NCBI GenBank assembly: GCA_040507895.1
Contig: JBEVNX010000030.1
Coordinates: 1 to 12,373 of the forward strand
Source of the DNA: JBEVNX01 sp040507895
Lineage (GTDB): Bacteria > Desulfobacterota > Binatia > JACPRU01
DNA: 12,373 nt
Direction: 5' to 3'
Position 1 is the first letter of the stretch, and every line of letters begins with the position of its first letter. Shown piece by piece: positions 7,179-12,373 of this stretch. Under the pieces are notes generated by a model, which saw nothing but the letters and a program-made list of their open reading frames with translations, had not been told where the DNA came from and made no database searches. A program made the translations under genes and the position numbers.

Positions 7179-7186
7179 CCGACCCG

Positions 7187-8296
7187 ATGGCCCTGAAACG
7201 TCCTCGCTGGAAGCCCGGACGAGTTCTGCTGCTGGAGCACGACTCGAAGATCCTGCGCGGCAATCCGCTCGGCGACCCGCACGTTCGTCAGCTCGCGGTC
7301 TGGCTGCCTGCCGAGTACGACGAGGGCGCGACGCACCAGCGCGGACGGCGCTTTCCGGTGCTCTACGATCTCGTCGGATTCACCGGCTCGGGGCTCGCCC
7401 ACGTCGCGTGGAAGAACTTCAGCGAGAACGTGCCCGAGCGCGCCGCGCGGCTCGTGCACGAGCGAAAGATGGGTCCGGCGATCCTCGCCTTCCCCGACTG
7501 CTTCACCGCGCTCGGCGGGAACCAGTACGTGAACTCGTCGGCGATCGGCGACTACGCCGACTACCTCACCCGTGAGATCGTGCCGTTCGTCGACCGCGAG
7601 CTCCGCACGCTCGCCTCGCGCGATCACCGCGGCTGCTTCGGTAAGTCGTCGGGCGGCTACGGAGCGATGCTGCACGGCATGCGTTACGCGTCGACCTGGG
7701 GCGCCGTCGCCAATCACTCGGGCGACGCCTACTTCGAGTTCATCTACTGGCACGACTGGCCGAACACGCTGAACGAGCTCGCCAAGTACCGTCGCCGCCG
7801 GTCGCGCGCGGGCCGCTTCGACGTGAGCAAGGCCGAGCGAGGCGCCGACCGTGGGCGCGATGATGGGCGGGTGAAGCGCTTTCTTCGGGCCGTGTGGAGC
7901 AAGCCCAAGCTATCGACGTCGGAAGCGCACTGCATCATGAACCTTTGCATGGCCGCCACTTACGACCCCGATCCGCGGGCGCCAAATGGCTTTCGGCTGC
8001 CGGTGAACCTCGAGACCGGCGAGGTCCTCGCCGAGCGCTGGGCGCGCTGGCGCGCCCACGATCCCGTGAACCTCGTCGGGAAATACCGAAGCAACTTGAG
8101 GTCGCTGCGCGGCATTTACATCGACTGCGGCTCGCGCGACCAGTTTCACATCCACTATGGCTCGCGCATCCTTTCCAAACGGCTGCGCGAGGCCGGCGTC
8201 GATCACGTCTACGAGGAGTTCGACGACAACCACTCCGACATCGACTACCGGATGGATATCTCGCTGCCGTTCCTCTACCGCGCGCTGAAGCCGTAG
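7187..8296 (+). CDS. Alpha/beta-hydrolase, esterase D / antigen 85-like
   Basis: A 369-residue serine hydrolase of the Pfam Esterase (PF00756) type. Seen: the nucleophile elbow GKSSGG at 152-157 (GxSxG with Ser154), RFPVLYDLVGFTG at 55-67 (early strand and oxyanion-hole region), AFPDCFTALGGNQYVNS at 101-117, and the DYLTREIVPFVDREL helix at 125-139, a hallmark of this family. The likely acid is Asp318 (CGSRDQF) and the His is His349 (DNHSD). No signal peptide is visible, so it is probably cytoplasmic, unlike secreted antigen 85. At 369 residues it is longer than S-formylglutathione hydrolases (about 280), with an insertion around 200-300 rich in Arg. I chose the ATG at 7187 because homology starts near it and the upstream alternative at 7139 has no support. 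The substrate is unknown. The amidase scrap follows 70 nt after the stop. Confidence 0.9.
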   Translation: MALKRPRWKPGRVLLLEHDSKILRGNPLGDPHVRQLAVWLPAEYDEGATHQRGRRFPVLYDLVGFTGSGLAHVAWKNFSENVPERAARLVHERKMGPAILAFPDCFTALGGNQYVNSSAIGDYADYLTREIVPFVDRELRTLASRDHRGCFGKSSGGYGAMLHGMRYASTWGAVANHSGDAYFEFIYWHDWPNTLNELAKYRRRRSRAGRFDVSKAERGADRGRDDGRVKRFLRAVWSKPKLSTSEAHCIMNLCMAATYDPDPRAPNGFRLPVNLETGEVLAERWARWRAHDPVNLVGKYRSNLRSLRGIYIDCGSRDQFHIHYGSRILSKRLREAGVDHVYEEFDDNHSDIDYRMDISLPFLYRALKP

Positions 8297-8366
8297 CGTG
8301 GCGGTCGGGCACGCCACTGCTCGAAGGGGCTTCGCGTCAATCGAGTGCGGAGACGTGAAGCGACTA

Positions 8367-8555
8367 GGCAATCCCCACTGGAGCGACGAGGGGCTGCCGA
8401 TCGGCGTGCAGCTCGTCGCCGCGTTCGGCCGCGAAGACCTCCTCCTGCGCGTGGCGGCGCAGCTCGAGGCCGACGGCGCGTGGCGGGGCCGTCGCCCCCC
8501 GGATCCACGCCTGACGGACGACGATCCGCTCAGGCGCCTTCGGGGGTCGCGGTGA
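8367..8555 (+). pseudogene. C-terminal remnant of an amidase-signature-family enzyme
   Basis: The frame reads HWSDEGLPIGVQLVAAFGRE, then DLLLRVAAQLEADG, then a Trp and RRPPDP, ending with TGA at 8555. This is the last conserved block of amidase-signature hydrolases (consensus PLxWSxxGLPIGVQxVGxxxxExxLLRLAAQLE...W...RPP). The roughly 400 residues that should precede it, including the Ser-cisSer-Lys triad, are missing. The join to unrelated sequence falls at about 8367-8376. An ATG-like start upstream at 8298 would make an 85-residue product with no active site. It is a deletion remnant, on the same strand as the esterase. Confidence 0.8.
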
Positions 8556-8658
8556 AGGTGCGGCGCGTGCAGCGGACGAAGCGCCAAATCCTCGCCGCCT
8601 TGCTCCGGGACGAGCCGACGATCGCGCAGCGGATCGACCCCCCTGAGCTCGAGCGCGC

Positions 8659-9249
8659 CTACTTGATTTGGAACGGGATCGCCGTGACGGTCTTGCCGTC
8701 CTCGATGAGCTCCACCCGGTAGCCGCCCGCCGGCAGGGGGCCGCCGCCACTCATCGCCAGCGTCCAAGCGGATTCCCCGGAAGCCTCATCGACGTTCTCG
8801 CCCTGCGTGAGGACCACCTTGCCTTCCCGGGACCAGCGTACGTCCATCCGCCGCCCCATCGGCGATCCGTCCCAGCGATACCAGACGACAACGTTCTTCA
8901 CCCCTTGACGAAAGGTGTTGCCAACCTTTCTCGGATCGAACTGGCTCGTTTCGCTGGAGCAGAGGCTCACGTCCTTGATCGCTGCGTCGGCGCTCCTCGG
9001 TGCGAATTGGGGGAGCGGTCGCCTGGTGGATGCTGCCGCTTCACCCGCGGCGGGCCTTTTCGCCTCTGCCGCGGAAGCAGTCGACGGGGTGAAGCCGTCG
9101 CCGACAGCCACTGCACCGGTCCCAACGAGCAGCGCACCGGCTAGCGCGCCGAGATGTGTAAAGCGCCGCGCTTCGCCCCGTGCTACTGGCTTCCCCGCGA
9201 CCCGGTCAGCGAATCGTCGATAGGCAGGCGCCGGCATTTCTTCGTTCAC
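8659..9249 (-). CDS. Exported or membrane-anchored hypothetical protein
   Basis: A 196-residue protein I cannot assign to a named family. Residues 1-31 are basic, ending in an Arg-Arg pair at 28-29. One hydrophobic segment spans 32-50 (Ala/Gly/Leu/Val-rich), followed by an Ala-Ser stretch with an AxA-type site near 58-60 (STASA then AEA). It could be a long signal peptide or an anchor. Residues 60-90 are an Ala/Pro/Arg-rich linker. Residues 95-196 look like a compact beta-rich domain: VVWYRWDG, MDVRWSREGK, ESAWTLAMSGGGPLPAGGYR, then VELIEDGKTVTAIPFQI. The GGxLPAGxYRVEL pattern resembles extracellular Ig-like accessory domains. The GTG start is only 1 nt after GGAGG; the ATG at 9237 is 13 nt after it, so the start is uncertain. 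It follows the amidohydrolase gene by 10 nt and is probably co-transcribed. Confidence 0.8.
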   Translation of the reverse strand: MNEEMPAPAYRRFADRVAGKPVARGEARRFTHLGALAGALLVGTGAVAVGDGFTPSTASAAEAKRPAAGEAAASTRRPLPQFAPRSADAAIKDVSLCSSETSQFDPRKVGNTFRQGVKNVVVWYRWDGSPMGRRMDVRWSREGKVVLTQGENVDEASGESAWTLAMSGGGPLPAGGYRVELIEDGKTVTAIPFQIK

Positions 9250-9259
9250 GCCTCCGCGC

Positions 9260-10444
9260 TCAGCCCCCTAGCCCGTAGCATTTCGAGACGTTCTTCCAGA
9301 GGATCGCTTGTCGTGCGTCCTCGGTGAGCGGCTCGAGCAGCTCGGCGAGCTCGTCGAGATAGTCGTCGTCGTGGTCTGGGTGCGGGAAATCGGACGCCCA
9401 GAAGAAGCGATCGGCGCCGACGAAATCGATGATGCGCGAAACGGCCTTCTCGTCGGGATCGGCCGAAATCCAGCACTGACGCTTGAAGTAGTGGCTCGGC
9501 GGCTCCTTCATCTTCGTCGTGCGCCCGAGCGGTCCGTGGAAAACCTCGTCCATGCGGTCGAGTAGATAGCCGATCCAGCCGGCCTGAGACTCGAGCACCA
9601 CGAACTTCAGCTTCGGGAAGCGGTCGAACAGCCCGTGGTGGAAGACCGACGCGAACGCCTGCTGCATCCCTTGCGCGACGGTCACGTCGTAGAACCAGGT
9701 GAAGTCGAACGGCTCGCGCTGCATGAGCTCGTCGAAGCGGTTGTGGACCGACAGCTCGGGCGGGTCCGCGGTCGGATGAAGCGAAATGGGCACGTCGAGA
9801 TCCTGAGCCTTCGCCCAAAAGAGATCGAAGTCCGGATGCCCGGGCGACTTTCGCTGCCAGTTGAACGGGTGGATGAAGGCGCCCTTGGCGCCCGCGCGCA
9901 CCGCACGCTCCAGCTCGCGCGCCGCTTCCGCGACGTCGCCGAGGCTCACGTGGGCGATCGGCACCAAGCGCCCCATCGAGTCGGAGCAGAAATCGACGAT
10001 CCAGCGGTTGTAGGCGCGGCAGTACGCGCCGGCGAGTTCCGGATCTCTCACCTCCGACTCCCACAGGATGCCGATCGTCGGATAGAGAATCGCCGCGCGC
10101 ATGTGCTCGTTCTGGATTCGCTCGACCCGCTCCTTCGCATCCATGGCTCCGAAGGGAGCGCACTTCACGTAGGTACGATCCGGACCGGGCACGATTTCCT
10201 TTTCACCCATCCCGCCGAGGACTCCGGCGAATCCCGGCGGCAGCAGACGCGAAGGCTTGCCGTCGATGAGAAAGACCTCCAGGCCGTCGGAGTTCTTGGC
10301 GAGGCCGATCGCGCGATCACGATGCTTCGGATCGATGTATCTTTGCCATGTGTCGGGCGGCTCGAGCACGTGGCCATCGGCGTCGATTGCGCCGATCACG
10401 GAAGCTGGGCCTGGCCGTCCCTTCTTCACGAGTTTCGTGGACAT
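9260..10444 (-). CDS. Amidohydrolase-2 family metal-dependent hydrolase/decarboxylase
   Basis: A 394-residue TIM-barrel protein of the amidohydrolase-2 family (PF04909; relatives include ACMSD and gamma-resorcylate decarboxylase). Metal-site candidates: Asp23 and His25 in IDADGHVLEPP (the D/HxH start motif), His192 in FIHPFNW, His223 in ISLHPTA, and Asp352 in FFWASDFPHPD, which is the family's closing Asp. ERIQNEHMRAAILYPTIG (108-125) and YCRAYNRWIVDFC (141-153) are typical of the large environmental subgroup often annotated as amidohydrolase of unknown substrate. The reaction may be C-C cleavage or decarboxylation of an aromatic acid, or hydrolysis; I cannot choose. The start at 10444 has AAGGAG about 6-7 nt upstream on the minus strand. 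It forms a two-gene unit with the exported protein downstream and is divergent from the acyl-CoA dehydrogenase gene. Confidence 0.92.
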   Translation of the reverse strand: MSTKLVKKGRPGPASVIGAIDADGHVLEPPDTWQRYIDPKHRDRAIGLAKNSDGLEVFLIDGKPSRLLPPGFAGVLGGMGEKEIVPGPDRTYVKCAPFGAMDAKERVERIQNEHMRAAILYPTIGILWESEVRDPELAGAYCRAYNRWIVDFCSDSMGRLVPIAHVSLGDVAEAARELERAVRAGAKGAFIHPFNWQRKSPGHPDFDLFWAKAQDLDVPISLHPTADPPELSVHNRFDELMQREPFDFTWFYDVTVAQGMQQAFASVFHHGLFDRFPKLKFVVLESQAGWIGYLLDRMDEVFHGPLGRTTKMKEPPSHYFKRQCWISADPDEKAVSRIIDFVGADRFFWASDFPHPDHDDDYLDELAELLEPLTEDARQAILWKNVSKCYGLGG

Positions 10445-10515
10445 GGGCTTCTCCTTCGCGCAAAACGAGGTGGCGCTGCCGACGAGCTAGGTCGAAGCAC
10501 GGCGTGTCGTAGTTT

Positions 10516-10521
10516 TAGAAT
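10516..10521 (+). promoter_or_regulatory. Possible -10 box in the amidohydrolase/acyl-CoA dehydrogenase divergent region
   Basis: TAGAAT matches the -10 consensus in five of six positions, but no -35 element is visible 16-18 bp upstream. It lies 177 bases before the acyl-CoA dehydrogenase ATG, leaving a long leader. A second weaker candidate is TTATAC at 10582-10587. Confidence 0.2.
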
Positions 10522-10600
10522 CGGATCGCGCACGGGCCAAATCGGAACGCCGACAGGGTGCACTGATTTCACACCCCAGGGTTATACAGGAAAAGGCCGC

Positions 10601-10702
10601 ATGTCAGCGCTCGCCCGTGGCTCTCTGCCGTGTATTTTCGCACCAAGCGGCCCGCGGGTCAGGAGTCGAACTGAAGAAGGGAAGCCGGGGTCCGGAACAT
10701 GA
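10601..10702 (+). CDS. Possible 33-residue leader ORF coupled to the acyl-CoA dehydrogenase gene
   Basis: An ATG at 10601 follows AGGAAAAGG by 4 nt and opens a 33-residue frame. Its TGA stop at 10700-10702 overlaps the dehydrogenase ATG at 10699 in an ATGA arrangement. The dehydrogenase itself has no clear Shine-Dalgarno at normal distance, so translational coupling from this ORF would make sense. The predicted peptide (MSALARGSLPCIF...) is basic and matches nothing I know. ATGA overlaps also arise by chance; treat as a hypothesis. Confidence 0.25.
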   Translation: MSALARGSLPCIFAPSGPRVRSRTEEGKPGSGT

Positions 10703-11856
10703 ACTTCGAGCTCGTGTCCGAGCACCAGATGCTGCGCGACAGCGTACGCGAGTTCTTCGATCGCGAGCTGCCCGAGGAGCGCATCCGCGAGATGGACCGC
10801 TCGCGCCGTATCCCGCGTGATATCTGGAGGCGCTTCGCGCGGATGGGCTGGCAGGGAATCTCGGTGCCGACCGACTACGGTGGCGGCGGCGCGGACGTTT
10901 CCACAGCGGCCGTCTTCTGCGAGGAGCTCGCGCGCCGCTTTCCTTCGCTCGCCACCGACTGGCTGCTCGTCTCGATGACCGCACGGGTGCTGCGCGAGTT
11001 CGGCACGCCCGCGCAGAAGAAGGAGCTGTTGCCGCGGCTCGCCGCGGGCGACTTCCTGATGAGCTTCGGCATGAGCGAGCCGGGCGGCGGTACCGACGTG
11101 CTCGCCCTCGAGACGCGCGCCACGCTGCAGGGCGACGAGTGGGTGGTGCGGGGCCAGAAGCTCTACACCTCGTTCGCCGACGACGCCGACGCCATACTGG
11201 TGCTGTGCCGCACCGACCCTGCGGAGGGCACGAAGCGCGCACGCGGCCTCTCGCTCGTGCTCACGCCGCGCCACCAGCCCGCAGTGCAGGTGCGCCGCCT
11301 CGAGCTGATGGGCATGCGCGCGGCGTGCACGTGCGAGGTGTTTCTCGATGACGCGAGGGCGCCGGCGGACGCGCTGGTCGGGAGCCGGGGCGACGGCTGG
11401 CGCACGCTGCTTGCCTCACTGGACGAGGAGCGCATCCTTTGCGCGGCGATGTATGTCGGCATTGTCAGTGCCGTGCTCGATCAAGCGCTGCAATACGCGC
11501 GCGACCGCAACGCCTTCGGCCGGCCGATCGGTGCCTTCCAAGCGGTGCAGCATCCGCTCGCAGAGACTGCTACCGAGCTCGAGCAGATCCGCCTGATCAC
11601 CGCCAAGGCCGCCTGGCTGCAGAGCAACGGCCGCGAGTGTGCGACGGAGGCCGCGATGGCCAAGCTCGCCGCTTCCGAGGCCGCGATCCGCGCCACCGAC
11701 CGCTGCATGCGGGTGCTGGGCGGCTACGGCCTGGTGGAAGTCAGCGCTATGGAGCGCCTTTTCCGCGATGCCCGCCTTGGCCTCTTCAGCCCGATCTCGA
11801 ACGAGATGGTGCGCAACTTCGTCGGCGAACGGCTCGGCCTTCCCCGCACGTATTGA
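10699..11856 (+). CDS. Acyl-CoA dehydrogenase family protein with an atypical C-terminal active site
   Basis: A 385-residue FAD flavoenzyme with the full acyl-CoA dehydrogenase fold. N-terminal helical domain at about 1-118 (MLRDSVREFF, PTDYGGGG at 57-64); middle beta domain 119-225 with FGMSEPGGGTDV at 123-134, a flavin and substrate contact; C-terminal helical domain with RNAFGRPIGAFQAVQHPLAE (270-289) and VLGGYGLVEVSAMERLFRDAR (339-359). In short- and medium-chain enzymes the catalytic Glu sits in an IxEGTxxI motif after this block. Here the aligned segment is LFSPISNEMV, with Pro365 at the Glu site. Glu244 in LDEER lies where isovaleryl- and long-chain acyl-CoA dehydrogenases carry their helix-G base (LDLER-like), so the enzyme may use that residue. 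The length is normal and the frame intact. The substrate is unknown. The gene faces away from the amidohydrolase gene and is followed by the RidA-like gene after 139 nt. Confidence 0.93.
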   Translation: MNFELVSEHQMLRDSVREFFDRELPEERIREMDRSRRIPRDIWRRFARMGWQGISVPTDYGGGGADVSTAAVFCEELARRFPSLATDWLLVSMTARVLREFGTPAQKKELLPRLAAGDFLMSFGMSEPGGGTDVLALETRATLQGDEWVVRGQKLYTSFADDADAILVLCRTDPAEGTKRARGLSLVLTPRHQPAVQVRRLELMGMRAACTCEVFLDDARAPADALVGSRGDGWRTLLASLDEERILCAAMYVGIVSAVLDQALQYARDRNAFGRPIGAFQAVQHPLAETATELEQIRLITAKAAWLQSNGRECATEAAMAKLAASEAAIRATDRCMRVLGGYGLVEVSAMERLFRDARLGLFSPISNEMVRNFVGERLGLPRTY

Positions 11857-11883
11857 CGAGGATCACGCGGCACTTCGTGACGG

Positions 11884-11889
11884 TAGAAT
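11884..11889 (+). promoter_or_regulatory. Possible -10 box upstream of the RidA-like gene
   Basis: TAGAAT (five of six to consensus) lies 106 bases before the RidA-like ATG. A TTGACG is present at 11853-11858 but the 25-bp gap is too long for a normal -35/-10 pair, so this is a weak call. Confidence 0.2.
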
Positions 11890-11995
11890 CGCGGCGCGCT
11901 CGCGCTGCGGCACGCTTCCGGGCTTCACAAACTACGACTTCGTCGTCATCGGTGGTACGCAAATGGTTGTCCGGTCTTCCGGGGAACCAGAACGT

Positions 11996-12373
11996 ATGAG
12001 CGTCACCGTCCTCAAGCCCGCGAAGTTCCCGTGGTTCGACTACTCGCGCTATTCGTTCTCGCTCGGGCTGATGGGCGCGACCGGAACCTATCTCTCGGGG
12101 AACACCGCCTCGGAATACGATCCGGCCGCGAAGCGCATCGTGGTGCGCGGCGGCATGACCGACCAGCTGCGAACCGTCTGGGCGAAGATCGGGGCGATCC
12201 TCGAGTCCGGGGGCTTGGGCTACGGCGACGTCACGTGCGTCGTCGAGTACGTGAAGCCCGAGGGCATCGAGCGCTACGCGGAAGCGGCTGCAGTGCGGCG
12301 CGAAGTTTTCGGCAAGCACGAGCCGGTGTTGCACACCGTACCCGTCAAGGCACTGCTGCGGCGGGATGCCTTT
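11996..12373 (+). CDS. RidA-like (YjgF/YER057c/UK114 family) protein, cut by the window edge
   Basis: From the ATG at 11996 the frame is open for 126 codons and runs off the right edge, so the 3' end is missing; RidA proteins are about 130-150 residues, so little is lost. Family features in order: TYLSGNTASEYDP at 31-43 (the usual SGQTAxD strand), GGMTDQLRTVWAKIGAILESGG at 52-73 (the QTRxxLxNIxxxLxxAG helix), DVTCVVEYVKP at 78-88, YAEAAAVRREVFG at 94-106 and HTVPVKALLRRDAF at 113-126. Archetypal RidA enamine/imine deaminases have an essential Arg in PARxxVxV; here the aligned residues are PVLHTVPV with Leu112. It therefore probably belongs to a Rid subfamily without that Arg, whose role is less clear and often linked to catabolic pathways. 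No strong Shine-Dalgarno: GGGGAA lies about 10 nt upstream. Confidence 0.85.
   Translation, partial: MSVTVLKPAKFPWFDYSRYSFSLGLMGATGTYLSGNTASEYDPAAKRIVVRGGMTDQLRTVWAKIGAILESGGLGYGDVTCVVEYVKPEGIERYAEAAAVRREVFGKHEPVLHTVPVKALLRRDAF

Larger units (their letters stand above)
6691..7186. other. About 500-base stretch without a convincing large gene
   Basis: No frame on either strand gives a recognisable protein over most of this stretch. A minus-strand frame open from 7028 to 6687 has no family-like motif and no ribosome site. What it does hold: a 32-codon ORF with a good Shine-Dalgarno (6736-6834), an inverted-repeat-rich patch (7057-7112) and the promoter of the esterase gene (7150-7178). No tRNA, IS end or transposase remnant is visible. 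Confidence 0.6.

Noticed and set aside
9635..10702. A 355-codon plus-strand frame antisense to the amidohydrolase gene
   Set aside because: It is a shadow of the amidohydrolase gene. Only its last 33 codons (from 10601) are kept, as a low-confidence leader ORF.
11786..12334. A 182-codon minus-strand frame at the right edge
   Set aside because: The plus-strand frame from 11996 matches the RidA family along its whole length, so the minus-strand frame is a shadow.
1..12373. CRISPR arrays, tRNA/rRNA genes, insertion sequences, phage or defence genes
   Set aside because: No regularly spaced repeats, no tRNA T-loop-like segment in a cloverleaf context, no transposase, integrase, nuclease or toxin motifs were found on reading.

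Overview
The window is GC-rich bacterial chromosomal DNA full of genes for small-molecule catabolism. There are nine well-supported complete or near-complete genes and one (a RidA-family protein) cut by the right edge. The gene set (class-II-type nitronate monooxygenase, cytoplasmic Mo-bisMGD oxidoreductase, SDR, bicupin, antigen-85-like esterase, amidohydrolase-2 protein, acyl-CoA dehydrogenase, remnants of LLM flavin oxidoreductase and CaiB/BaiF CoA-transferase) is the repertoire I associate with uncultivated soil lineages such as Binatota, Rokubacteria or other former 'Deltaproteobacteria'. This placement is inferred from gene content only; there is no rRNA or other phylogenetic marker here.

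Layout. Left part (1-2530): nitronate monooxygenase on the minus strand, a degraded LLM oxidoreductase, a small intact VOC-fold protein, and a frameshifted CoA-transferase fragment. Centre (2529-6690): a 681-residue molybdopterin oxidoreductase, a degraded single-domain cupin on the minus strand, then an SDR and a bicupin on the plus strand 43 nt apart and probably co-transcribed. Next (6691-7186): about 500 bases without a convincing large gene, holding one small ORF with a good Shine-Dalgarno and a short inverted-repeat-rich patch. Right part (7187-12373): an esterase that looks leaderless, the C-terminal scrap of an amidase, an exported hypothetical protein downstream of an amidohydrolase on the minus strand (10 nt gap), then an acyl-CoA dehydrogenase and a RidA-like gene on the plus strand.

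Two things stand out. First, four clear gene remnants (LLM oxidoreductase, CoA-transferase, cupin, amidase), and perhaps a fifth, lie between intact genes in 12 kb, so the region looks like a site of repeated gain and decay of catabolic genes. Second, two intact-looking enzymes lack a canonical catalytic residue: the acyl-CoA dehydrogenase has Pro365 at the C-terminal catalytic Glu position (but keeps Glu244 at the alternative helix-G site), and the RidA homologue has Leu112 where archetypal RidA has its essential Arg.

I found no tRNA, rRNA, CRISPR array, insertion sequence, transposase, defence system or phage gene. I do not see convincing evidence of a novel multi-gene system; the most useful leads are the decay pattern, the exported hypothetical protein, the small ORFs and the structured patch near 7057-7112.
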